From Tumebacillus avium (GTDB taxonomy: Bacteria > Bacillota > Bacilli > Tumebacillales > Tumebacillaceae), in assembly GCF_002162355.1 (NCBI RefSeq), contig NZ_CP021434.1:218501-282500 (forward strand): a stretch of 64,000 bases of DNA. Reading direction: 5' to 3'. The notes beneath the pieces are model-generated. The model was not told the DNA's origin and ran no database searches. It saw only the letters and a program-made list of their open reading frames with translations. Positions 1 through 5,788 of this stretch are shown piece by piece (the stretch's first letter is position 1; the number at the start of each line of letters is the position of its first letter). The position numbers and the translations under genes were made by a program.

Positions 1-195
1 AATGCCGCCGGCCACGCAGAATTCGCTTTCTTCTTCCGACAGCAAAGCGTTTTCTTTCAAAGACGGCAACAAACGCGGATGCAGGCTCTGCATCGCTTTT
101 TTCCACTGTTCGCCTTCTGCCCCGTCGAGAGGCAGATGCTGTGCGCCGAAAGTCAACGGCTCATCATGGATGATCGGGACGACCGTGTAACGCAT
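1..195 (-). CDS. Hypothetical protein, N-terminal fragment (cut by window edge)
   Basis: A reading frame starts at an ATG at 193-195 behind AAAGGAGAGGG and stays open for 65 codons to the window edge. The visible N-terminus begins MRYTVVPIIHDEPLTFG and is soluble and acidic, with no signal peptide or known motif. It sits downstream of yidC on the same strand but beyond that gene's terminator, so it is probably a separate transcript. Family not recognised. Confidence 0.6.
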   Translation of the reverse strand, partial: MRYTVVPIIHDEPLTFGAQHLPLDGAEGEQWKKAMQSLHPRLLPSLKENALLSEEESEFCVAGGI

Positions 196-228
196 CTTAC
201 CCTCTCCTTTTAAATCGCGTATGTAAAA

Positions 229-258
229 AAACGAGCGCAGCCAAAAGGCTACGCTTTT
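229..258 (-). terminator. Rho-independent terminator after yidC
   Basis: On the minus strand the stem GCGTAGCC / GGCTGCGC with a TTTT loop is followed by a T run. The stem overlaps the yidC stop codon at 249-251. Confidence 0.6.
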
Positions 259-986
259 TTTGTTTCGTCTTCCGAGGCTGTGACTCCTCCCTGCACGCCC
301 GAGAAATTGGCATCCGGGTCGAGGCGGAAACGCATCACAGCAAACTTGCTGCGCAAAAACGTGCGTTCGAGCATCCCCCAGACGGCGGTGGTGCTCATGT
401 ACAGCGAGATCGCCACCGGCGCTTTCCAGAGCACAAACAGCATGATCGGGAGCATCATCAGCATCGGGGTCATTTTTTTCATCAGGGCGACCTGCTCGAC
501 CCCTTCCGGCTGAATCAGCGGCACCAGCGCGCCGCCGGCGGTGAAGAGCGCCGCCAGAACCGGCAGAGCGTGTGTTGGGTCACTCACGCCAAGCGCCGCA
601 GCCCACGGCACGAGCACCGAGGTGATGTCGCTGCCGAAATGGTAAAACAAGGCGTAGACAGCCGCAAAGATCGGCATCTGCAAGATCGCCGTGCCGATCG
701 CGCCAAACGGGTTAAACTTGTGCTCCAAGGCGAGCTTTGTCGTCTCTTCACGCAGCTTTTCCGGTTTGTCGCCCAATTTCTTGCGCAACTCCTGCATCGC
801 TCGGGAGAACTTGCGGTTTTTCCAGGCAAAGCGGGCCTGACGGATCGAAAACGGAAATAAGACCAACCGAACCAGCAACGTGAACAAAATGACAGCCAGA
901 CCCCAGTCGTGGACAAAACCTTCAATCGTGTTCAGCACAGGGTGCAGCACCCCGGCCAAAAATTGAATGACTCCCCAGTTGCTCAT
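249..986 (-). CDS. yidC: YidC/Oxa1 family membrane protein insertase
   Basis: This membrane insertase helps fold and integrate proteins into the cytoplasmic membrane. The 245-residue product has the family layout: a first membrane segment in the family hallmark region (GLAVILFTLLVRLVLFPFS, about residues 29-47), a basic cytoplasmic hairpin loop (about 48-85), then the segments FNPFGAIGTAILQMPIFAA and VLWKAPVAISLYM. It lacks the N-terminal lipobox and long leader of SpoIIIJ-type paralogues, so it is either a shortened paralogue or a divergent family member. The ATG at 984-986 follows GGGAGAAGG. Family assignment is strong; its role as main or accessory insertase is open. Confidence 0.88.
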   Translation of the reverse strand: MSNWGVIQFLAGVLHPVLNTIEGFVHDWGLAVILFTLLVRLVLFPFSIRQARFAWKNRKFSRAMQELRKKLGDKPEKLREETTKLALEHKFNPFGAIGTAILQMPIFAAVYALFYHFGSDITSVLVPWAAALGVSDPTHALPVLAALFTAGGALVPLIQPEGVEQVALMKKMTPMLMMLPIMLFVLWKAPVAISLYMSTTAVWGMLERTFLRSKFAVMRFRLDPDANFSGVQGGVTASEDETKKA

Positions 987-1018
987 CCTTCTCCCTCTTC
1001 CCGTTTCTTATTCAAAGT

Positions 1019-1531
1019 TTATGATGCTGCGTAGATGGTGATGTGTTCCGGCTTGACCTGCGTGCCGATGCGGAAGATCGTTTCACCGTTTTGCCATTCG
1101 ATCAGCATCGCCTGTCCGCTGTCGGCCACATGCATCCACCAGTAGACCGGATCGACCGTGTTAAAGGCGCTGGTGCCGACCGTGTTGACGTTCGACTCGC
1201 CGCGCACTTTTTCATAATAAGACACGCCGTCGTAGATCATCTCGTAATTGACCGCGTCCGGGTTCTCCAGACGGGCTTGGATCGTCTCATACAGGTAGGA
1301 ACGGATGATTTCCTGGCTTTCCACCAGCAGGAAGCACTTGCGTCCTGCGTCGTTCAGCAGGTAGCCGATGCGCTGGCGGGGGCCGCCGCGATAGATGGTG
1401 ATGCCTGCGACTTCATAGTCGGTCAGGTCACAGGACACAATATCGCCAACCTTTAGATTTGCCAAGGTGCGTTCTTCCGATTCCTTTTTGTCCGCACCGA
1501 AGATTCCTTTAATCTTATCGAAAAATCCCAT
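1019..1531 (-). CDS. DUF4178 domain protein
   Basis: A 170-residue cytosolic protein that starts MGFFDKIKGIFG. I chose the ATG at 1529-1531 because GGGGAG lies 8 bases upstream; the longer frame to 1606 has no ribosome site. Most of the protein is a beta-rich domain resembling DUF4178 (short strands around LKVGDIVSCDLTDYEVAGI, WWMHVADSGQAML, IEWQNGETIF). Such proteins often sit near PspA-like or membrane-stress genes, but no function is established. It is next to yidC without an obvious shared promoter. Confidence 0.65.
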   Translation of the reverse strand: MGFFDKIKGIFGADKKESEERTLANLKVGDIVSCDLTDYEVAGITIYRGGPRQRIGYLLNDAGRKCFLLVESQEIIRSYLYETIQARLENPDAVNYEMIYDGVSYYEKVRGESNVNTVGTSAFNTVDPVYWWMHVADSGQAMLIEWQNGETIFRIGTQVKPEHITIYAAS

Positions 1532-1651
1532 AGACCGACTCCCCTTGTCACAGCGTTCTGCAAAGACCTGCAGGTAGTATACGGGCGAACCCCGGAAGAG
1601 TTTCACCTTCTATCAGTTTACCCCGTGAATAAAATATGGAAAAGGCGGGGC

Positions 1652-1696
1652 TTGTCCTTTGCGGGGAAATCAGTCAATATAGTACTAGGTACTAAG
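1652..1696 (+). promoter_or_regulatory. fabI promoter with FapR-like operator
   Basis: TTGTCC (1652-1657) and CAATAT (1675-1680) are spaced 17 bases apart. Directly over the start-site region is an inverted repeat, TAGTACTAGGTACTAA (1680-1695), which reads TTAGTACCTAGTACTA on the other strand. This closely matches the FapR operator pattern known from Bacillus fatty-acid genes. The match is read by eye; binding is inferred. Confidence 0.7.
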
Positions 1697-1726
1697 AGTG
1701 CATTCTACTCACAAAGGAGATTGAAT

Positions 1727-2497
1727 ATGAACCAACTGTTAGCCGGTAAGAAGTTCTTGATCATGGGCGTTGCCAATGACCGCTCCATCGCATGGGCGAT
1801 CGCAAAACAGCTGCACGAAGCGGGCGCAACTCTGGCCTTCAGCTACCAAGGGGAGCGTTTGGAGTCCCGTGTGCAGAAGCTTGTGGAATCGACGATGCCG
1901 GGTTCGCCGTTGATTTCGGTCGACGTCACCCGCGACGAAGAGATCACCGCTGCGTTTGGGCAGCTCAAGGAACAATGGGGCACGATGGATGGGGTCGTTC
2001 ACTCCTTGGCATACGCAAAAGCGGAAGACTTGGAAGGCACGTTTGTCGACACGTCCCGCGAAGGTTTCCATCTTGCGCATGACATCTCCGCATATTCGCT
2101 GGTGACCATCGCGCGCCAGGCGAAAGAGATGATGACAGAAGGCGGCTCGATCATCACGATGACCTACATCGGCGGCGAGCGCATCGTCGGCAACTACAAC
2201 GTCATGGGCGTGGCGAAAGCAGCGCTGGAGCACAGCGTGCGCTACCTGGCGAACGACCTCGGTCCGGCAGGCATCCGCGTCAACGCGATCTCGGCAGGCC
2301 CGATCAACACCTTGGCTGCGCGCGGCGTGAAGAATTTCACGTCGATCCTCCCGCAAGTGGCGGAAAAGTCCCCGCTGCGCCGCAACATCACCCAGGAAGA
2401 AGTCGGCAAAACGGCCCTCTTCCTCGCCTCCGATCTGGCCAGCGGCATCACCGGCGAAACGATCCACGTCGACGCCGGCTACCACATCATGGCGTAA
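1727..2497 (+). CDS. fabI: Enoyl-[acyl-carrier-protein] reductase (NADH), FabI type
   Basis: Catalyses the last reduction of fatty-acid elongation, trans-2-enoyl-ACP to acyl-ACP. The 256-residue SDR-fold protein has the FabI-type cofactor motif GVANDRSIAWAIA (about residues 13-25), the conserved SLAYA segment and the catalytic Tyr-x6-Lys in NYNVMGVAKAALE. The ATG at 1727 follows AAAGGAGATTGAAT; a longer frame from 1625 would run through the promoter and operator, so it was rejected. The FapR-like box upstream suggests malonyl-CoA-responsive control. A strong terminator follows, so the gene is monocistronic. Confidence 0.96.
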   Translation: MNQLLAGKKFLIMGVANDRSIAWAIAKQLHEAGATLAFSYQGERLESRVQKLVESTMPGSPLISVDVTRDEEITAAFGQLKEQWGTMDGVVHSLAYAKAEDLEGTFVDTSREGFHLAHDISAYSLVTIARQAKEMMTEGGSIITMTYIGGERIVGNYNVMGVAKAALEHSVRYLANDLGPAGIRVNAISAGPINTLAARGVKNFTSILPQVAEKSPLRRNITQEEVGKTALFLASDLASGITGETIHVDAGYHIMA

Positions 2498-2513
2498 CAT
2501 CACCACCAATAAC

Positions 2514-2550
2514 AAAGCGGCGTGCAGGGTAACCCTGCACGCCGCTTTTT
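2514..2550 (+). terminator. Terminator after fabI
   Basis: A near-perfect inverted repeat AAAGCGGCGTGCAGGGT / ACCCTGCACGCCGCTTT followed by T residues. It may also end transcription of the minus-strand gene at 2617. Confidence 0.85.
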
Positions 2551-2616
2551 CATGACGCAACCAGAAAAAGCCGCTTTCACCTGCAACCTGCAACCACCCG
2601 CGATCACTTGCGCTTT

Positions 2617-2925
2617 TTACAGCCGGATCTTGTCCGGAATCACGAAGCCTGCCGCTCTGATCCGGAACACTTTTTCCTCCGGATCGTAGTCGATCTTCAG
2701 CGGTTCGTCGACGAAGAACCAGGAACTTCTGTCCACGACGACTCGAATCCCGTCGCCGGCGTCGATCACTTCATCGTCTGCTCTTGGCTCATCCAGAGCC
2801 AAATCATAATACGTCGCGGCGCTTCAGCCGCCTTCCGTTTCAATGAAAAAGCGCAAGGTGAGCCAGTCGCCTTCCGTCTTGTATGCGTGCAGCGCCGCTT
2901 TGGCGCGGTCCGTTACGGTGATCAC
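2617..2925 (-). CDS. HesB/IscA-like protein with in-frame TGA (probable selenoprotein)
   Basis: Reading through a single TGA at 2824-2826 gives a 102-residue HesB/IscA-like protein in which TGA replaces the first conserved cysteine: EGG-U-SAATYYDLALDEP, residue 34. The HesB signature LALDEP and the following beta domain (VDRSSWFFVDEPLKIDY) continue in the same frame. The GTG start at 2923-2925 has AAAGGGGG at proper spacing; an ATG at 2946 is an alternative. After the TGA, the RNA can fold TTGGCTC-TGGAT-GAGCCAA, a 7-bp hairpin about 22 bases downstream, as expected for a bacterial SECIS. The C-terminal CxC of IscA is absent. HesB-like selenoproteins are a known family. The alternative is a pseudogene, but two other genes here show the same Cys-to-TGA pattern. 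Confidence 0.75.
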
Positions 2926-2994
2926 AGCCTCTTCCCCCTTTGGCATAGTGTGTCCGCCCACGGCACATCCTAGCTACTGCAGGAGGTGACGCGA

Positions 2995-3219
2995 ATGTAC
3001 GTTGGACGCACACTCAATGAATTGCAAGACGTGCCCTACGAGAAATGGACCATTGAAGAACTTGCTTATCATCAAGATGCGATGAACCAGCTCAAACGCT
3101 GCCTCAATGCAGAAGGCGAGTCCATTCTGCAAAAAGTGCTCACCGAGATCGAGTCCCGCGGCGGGATTCCCGTCTACGGCGGCGACTACGACCATCCGTC
3201 CACCATTCATTACGATTAA
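2995..3219 (+). CDS. Small acidic hypothetical protein
   Basis: A 74-residue protein starting MYVGRTLNELQDV, with a near-ideal AGGAGGTGA ribosome site. It has an amphipathic helical centre and a glycine/aspartate-rich end (GGIPVYGGDYDHPS). No cysteine, signal peptide or membrane segment. It ends in its own terminator, directly upstream of the mini-ORF array; a link to that array is not shown. Family not recognised. Confidence 0.7.
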   Translation: MYVGRTLNELQDVPYEKWTIEELAYHQDAMNQLKRCLNAEGESILQKVLTEIESRGGIPVYGGDYDHPSTIHYD

Positions 3220-3246
3220 AAACACTGCCTGTCCACAGTACCAGAG

Positions 3247-3277
3247 AACTGCCGCTTATGGGAAGCGGCGGTTTTTT
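3247..3277 (+). terminator. Terminator after the small protein at 2995
   Basis: GCCGCTT-atggg-AAGCGGC with flanking AAC/GTT pairs and seven T residues. It separates the upstream gene from the mini-ORF array. Confidence 0.85.
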
Positions 3278-3380
3278 TATTTTAATCTGAATTTACTGAC
3301 AGGAGTTTCGCTCCTATGTGTAGAATTTACTTGTTAGAACCTGATTTATTAATTCACTAACCATCTGGAGGTGACTCGAC

Positions 3381-3428
3381 ATGGAGCGCAACATCACGTT
3401 CGGCGACATCAACATCTGGATCTGCTAG
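3381..3428 (+). CDS. Mini-ORF 1: 15-residue peptide ending Trp-Ile-Cys
   Basis: MERNITFGDINIWIC, then TAG. GGAGGTGAC sits 8 bases before the ATG. This is the longest of six tiny ORFs and ends in aromatic-aliphatic-Cys like all the others. A stem-loop with a T-rich tail follows at 3441, so it is probably transcribed apart from mini-ORFs 2-6. It has no leader, signal peptide or other gene features. Proposed role: substrate of the cysteine decarboxylase at 3982. Confidence 0.75.
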   Translation: MERNITFGDINIWIC

Positions 3429-3440
3429 TCTGCAGGTCAC

Positions 3441-3480
3441 AAAGTCCGGGTTGATTCCCAACTCGGACTTTAATTATTTA
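3441..3480 (+). terminator. Terminator or attenuator after mini-ORF 1
   Basis: AAAGTCCG and CGGACTTT enclose an inner GTTG/CAAC pairing (3441-3471), followed by an A/T-rich tail. It lies between mini-ORF 1 and the promoter of the following five. Confidence 0.7.
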
Positions 3481-3522
3481 TTTTTGCACTTTTTCAAATA
3501 TTTTTCATTCCTCGGTAGGATT

Positions 3523-3550
3523 TTGAGAATTTGCGTGGTATTTATATATA
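3523..3550 (+). promoter_or_regulatory. Promoter for mini-ORFs 2-6
   Basis: TTGAGA (3523-3528) and TATATA (3545-3550) are 16 bases apart, in an AT-rich stretch 35 bases upstream of mini-ORF 2. It is the best sigma-A-like match in the gap. Confidence 0.55.
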
Positions 3551-3584
3551 CAAGAACCTTAAATTAAATAAGGAGGTGACAAAC

Positions 3585-3611
3585 ATGCGTGATCCGGTAT
3601 ACCTCTGCTAG
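3585..3611 (+). CDS. Mini-ORF 2: 8-residue peptide ending Tyr-Leu-Cys
   Basis: MRDPVYLC, then TAG. Preceded by AAGGAGGTGAC, almost fully complementary to the 16S anti-Shine-Dalgarno, 4 bases before the ATG. It shares the Asp-Pro-hydrophobic-aromatic-Leu-Cys pattern with mini-ORFs 4 and 5. Confidence 0.75.
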   Translation: MRDPVYLC

Positions 3612-3650
3612 TCCGACTGCTTTTTACCTACAGGTTGGGAGGTGACAAGC

Positions 3651-3680
3651 ATGAGCTACGAACCGATCTTCCTCTGCTAG
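3651..3680 (+). CDS. Mini-ORF 3: 9-residue peptide ending Phe-Leu-Cys
   Basis: MSYEPIFLC, then TAG, with GGGAGGTGAC 3-4 bases before the ATG. The core EPIFLC is the same as DPIFLC in mini-ORF 4 apart from Glu for Asp. Confidence 0.75.
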   Translation: MSYEPIFLC

Positions 3681-3725
3681 TTTGAGATAAACTGTACGAT
3701 TACTAAGAAGTGGAGGTGACAAACC

Positions 3726-3758
3726 ATGGTAGTATCCGACCCGATCTTCCTCTGCTAG
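3726..3758 (+). CDS. Mini-ORF 4: 10-residue peptide ending Phe-Leu-Cys
   Basis: MVVSDPIFLC, then TAG, with GGAGGTGAC before the ATG. The unit, including the trailing TTTCCGT and CTGTCGAAATACGAA, is nearly repeated in mini-ORF 5, so the two are recent tandem duplicates differing at two residues. Confidence 0.78.
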   Translation: MVVSDPIFLC

Positions 3759-3797
3759 TTTCCGTGCTGTCGAAATACGAAACGGAGGTGACAAACC

Positions 3798-3830
3798 ATG
3801 GTAGTAACCGACCCGATCTTCATCTGCTAG
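3798..3830 (+). CDS. Mini-ORF 5: 10-residue peptide ending Phe-Ile-Cys
   Basis: MVVTDPIFIC, then TAG, with GGAGGTGAC before the ATG. It differs from mini-ORF 4 by Ser-to-Thr and Leu-to-Ile only. These conservative changes, with the frame, start, stop and ribosome site kept, argue that the peptide itself is selected. Confidence 0.78.
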   Translation: MVVTDPIFIC

Positions 3831-3870
3831 TTTCCGTTATCTGTCGAAATACGAAGCGGAGGTGACAAGC

Positions 3871-3897
3871 ATGCAAGATCAAGTATGGGTTTGCTAG
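3871..3897 (+). CDS. Mini-ORF 6: 8-residue peptide ending Trp-Val-Cys
   Basis: MQDQVWVC, then TAG, with GGAGGTGAC before the ATG. The upstream spacer CTGTCGAAATACGAAGCGG matches that of mini-ORF 5, but the peptide has diverged while keeping the aromatic-aliphatic-Cys end. Confidence 0.75.
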   Translation: MQDQVWVC

Positions 3898-3928
3898 TCA
3901 CTGACTAATCACATGCATTTTTCAAATG

Positions 3929-3960
3929 AAAAGCCTGGATGCTGCCATCCGGGCTTTTCT
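3929..3960 (+). terminator. Partial terminator between the peptide array and the decarboxylase gene
   Basis: AAAAGCC-t-GGATG-ctgc-CATCC-g-GGCTTTT, then TCTTCC. It lies just before the ribosome site of the next gene. Leaky termination here would make far more peptide mRNA than enzyme mRNA, as expected for substrate and catalyst. Confidence 0.7.
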
Positions 3961-3981
3961 TCCATACACGGAGGGGATTTT

Positions 3982-4551
3982 ATGGACATCAAAAACGTAC
4001 TCGTCGGCATCTCCGGTTCGATCGGCGCCGTTGAAATTCAAAACTATCTGGCCGCTTTGCGCAGCACCTGGGGCGCCAGCGTCCACGTCATCATGACGGA
4101 AAGCGCCGCTTCGATGCTGCAAAGCAAAACGGTCAACTATTTTATCGATGGAAATGTATTTTTGAAGTCGACCGACTCGACCGATCAATTTAAAATTCCG
4201 CACATTCATCTCACGACGTGGGCCGACCTGATGGTGATCATCCCGGCCAGCGCCAACATCATCGGCAAAGTTGCCAACGGCATTGCCGACGACCTGCTCT
4301 CCACCGCCGCGATGGCTGCGAAATGCCCGGTCGTCTTTTGCCCGAACATGAACGAACACATGCTAAACCGCCCTGCGATGCAGCGCAACATGCACCAGCT
4401 CAAAGAAGACGGTTACCTGATCATCGATCCGGGCGAAGAAGAAGCGATTCAGCTCTCGACCGGCCAGAAAGTGCAAGGCGCGATGCCTGGCTTCTCCCAG
4501 TTCATCCCGCGCCTGGAAGAAACCCTGAGGGGGCAGGGCCTGTATGTCTAA
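3982..4551 (+). CDS. EpiD-like flavoprotein, HFCD family (probable peptidyl-cysteine decarboxylase)
   Basis: HFCD flavoproteins oxidatively decarboxylate a cysteine: free 4'-phosphopantothenoyl-Cys (CoaC) or the C-terminal Cys of a peptide (EpiD, MrsD). This 189-residue protein has the FMN fold start KNVLVGISGSIGAVE, the active-site His in PHIHLTTWAD, the PASANIIGKVANGIADDLL motif and the substrate clamp PNMNEHM. Its length is that of EpiD; there is no CoaB half, so it is not a Dfp-type coenzyme A enzyme. It lies behind six ORFs whose peptides end in the tripeptide type EpiD accepts, so I infer it converts them to C-terminal aminoenethiols. ATG at 3982 follows GGAGGGGATTTT. The MFS gene overlaps its end by 8 bases. 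Confidence 0.9.
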   Translation: MDIKNVLVGISGSIGAVEIQNYLAALRSTWGASVHVIMTESAASMLQSKTVNYFIDGNVFLKSTDSTDQFKIPHIHLTTWADLMVIIPASANIIGKVANGIADDLLSTAAMAAKCPVVFCPNMNEHMLNRPAMQRNMHQLKEDGYLIIDPGEEEAIQLSTGQKVQGAMPGFSQFIPRLEETLRGQGLYV

Positions 4552-5776
4552 CCTGCAGGCACAACCCGCCTCACCTCTTCCCAAGCAGACCACCCGTTTT
4601 TATTATCTGCTGTTTGGCCTCTTTTTTTCACGACTTGGCAACAACATCTATCTGCTCGCTTTGCCTTGGCTGGCCTATGACCTGACCGGGTCTTCGGTGC
4701 AGATGGGGACGGTGTTTGCGTTTGAAACGTTGCCGTTCATCCTCTTGTTGCCGCTTGGCGGTGTGATCATCGACCGTTCTGATCGCCGTAAGATCATGAT
4801 GGTCTGCGATATAGCACGTATGGCATTGATCATTTCTCTTCCCCTGCTCTACTGGGCAGACCTGCTGACGATGGGTTATATCTTCCTGTTGTCGTTTGTG
4901 ATCTCTTCACTTTCCTTCTTTGTCGACATCTCGATGTCGGCGATCGTCCCGAACCTCGTCCACAAGGAGCAGCTGATCAAATCGAACGGCCAGCTCCAGC
5001 TCGTCGACAACTCGATCCGCCTGCTCGGACCGATTCTGGCCGGCGCGATGCTCGCCGCCATCGGCACGCCGTGGTCGATCTTCGTCTGCGCCTTCTCCTA
5101 CCTCGTGATGGCTTTCTGCGTGCTGCTGATCGGCAAGATTCCCCGTCCGGAAGCAAGCGGACAGGCGCCGAAAACGATCTGGCAGGATATGCGCGACGGG
5201 TTCGCGTACGGCTGGAACCGCATCGACCTGCGCGCGATCGGCGCGATCTCGATGCTCGCCAACTTTGGCCTTGGCCTCGTGATGTCGACATTGATCTTCT
5301 ACCTGCGCGACACGCTGGACACCAATGAGTGGCGCGTCGGATTCGTCTTCTCTTCGGTCGGCATCTTCGGCATCATCGGCGCGCTGGTCACGCCGCAGCT
5401 GACCAAGCGCTTCCGGCGCGGCCCGCTGCTCACTTTCATGATGATCTTTGGCGGCGGCATCGGCGGCGGACTGATCGCTTTGGTGCCGAACTGGATCGCG
5501 ACCGGGCTTGGCCTTGGCATTCTGCTTGGCAGCGTCGTGGTGATGAACGTGATTCTGAACGCCTATAAGCAAGGCAACATCGACAACCAGATGTTTGGCC
5601 GCGTCGAAGGGGCGATCACGTCGATCTCCAACTGCTGCATCCCGCTGGCCGGTGTGGTCGGCGGCATAACGATCGGTCTCGCCAGTGGATCGGTGATCAC
5701 CTATCTGCTCGCCACGGCGATGATCGTCGGCGCCGGACTGATTTCTTATTTCACTCCATTACGCAAAATCGCCTAG
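4544..5776 (+). CDS. MFS transporter (candidate peptide exporter)
   Basis: A 410-residue, 12-segment major facilitator transporter resembling the EntS/multidrug group (MFS_3-type): FFSRLGNNIYLLALPWLAYDLTGS in the first segment and the loop motif GGVIIDRSDRRKI between segments 2 and 3. The start codon overlaps the decarboxylase stop, so the genes are translationally coupled. From context it probably exports the modified peptide; substrate specificity cannot be read from sequence. Confidence 0.85.
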   Translation: MSNLQAQPASPLPKQTTRFYYLLFGLFFSRLGNNIYLLALPWLAYDLTGSSVQMGTVFAFETLPFILLLPLGGVIIDRSDRRKIMMVCDIARMALIISLPLLYWADLLTMGYIFLLSFVISSLSFFVDISMSAIVPNLVHKEQLIKSNGQLQLVDNSIRLLGPILAGAMLAAIGTPWSIFVCAFSYLVMAFCVLLIGKIPRPEASGQAPKTIWQDMRDGFAYGWNRIDLRAIGAISMLANFGLGLVMSTLIFYLRDTLDTNEWRVGFVFSSVGIFGIIGALVTPQLTKRFRRGPLLTFMMIFGGGIGGGLIALVPNWIATGLGLGILLGSVVVMNVILNAYKQGNIDNQMFGRVEGAITSISNCCIPLAGVVGGITIGLASGSVITYLLATAMIVGAGLISYFTPLRKIA

Positions 5777-5788
5777 GAGGTTCGCTGC

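Noticed and set aside
1739..2593. 284-codon minus-strand ORF opposite fabI
   Set aside because: Shadow of fabI codon bias; Ala/Arg/His-rich and without a ribosome site.
3381..3897. Mini-ORFs as attenuator leader peptides or as random ORFs
   Set aside because: Attenuators have one leader before a terminator and runs of one codon. Here six ORFs share strong ribosome sites and a constrained C-terminal pattern, and two are near-identical with conservative changes.
3982..4551. Flavoprotein as the CoaC half of Dfp (coenzyme A synthesis)
   Set aside because: Not excluded by motif alone, but it lacks a CoaB domain or neighbour and sits behind six peptide ORFs with EpiD-type ends, which favours a peptide substrate.
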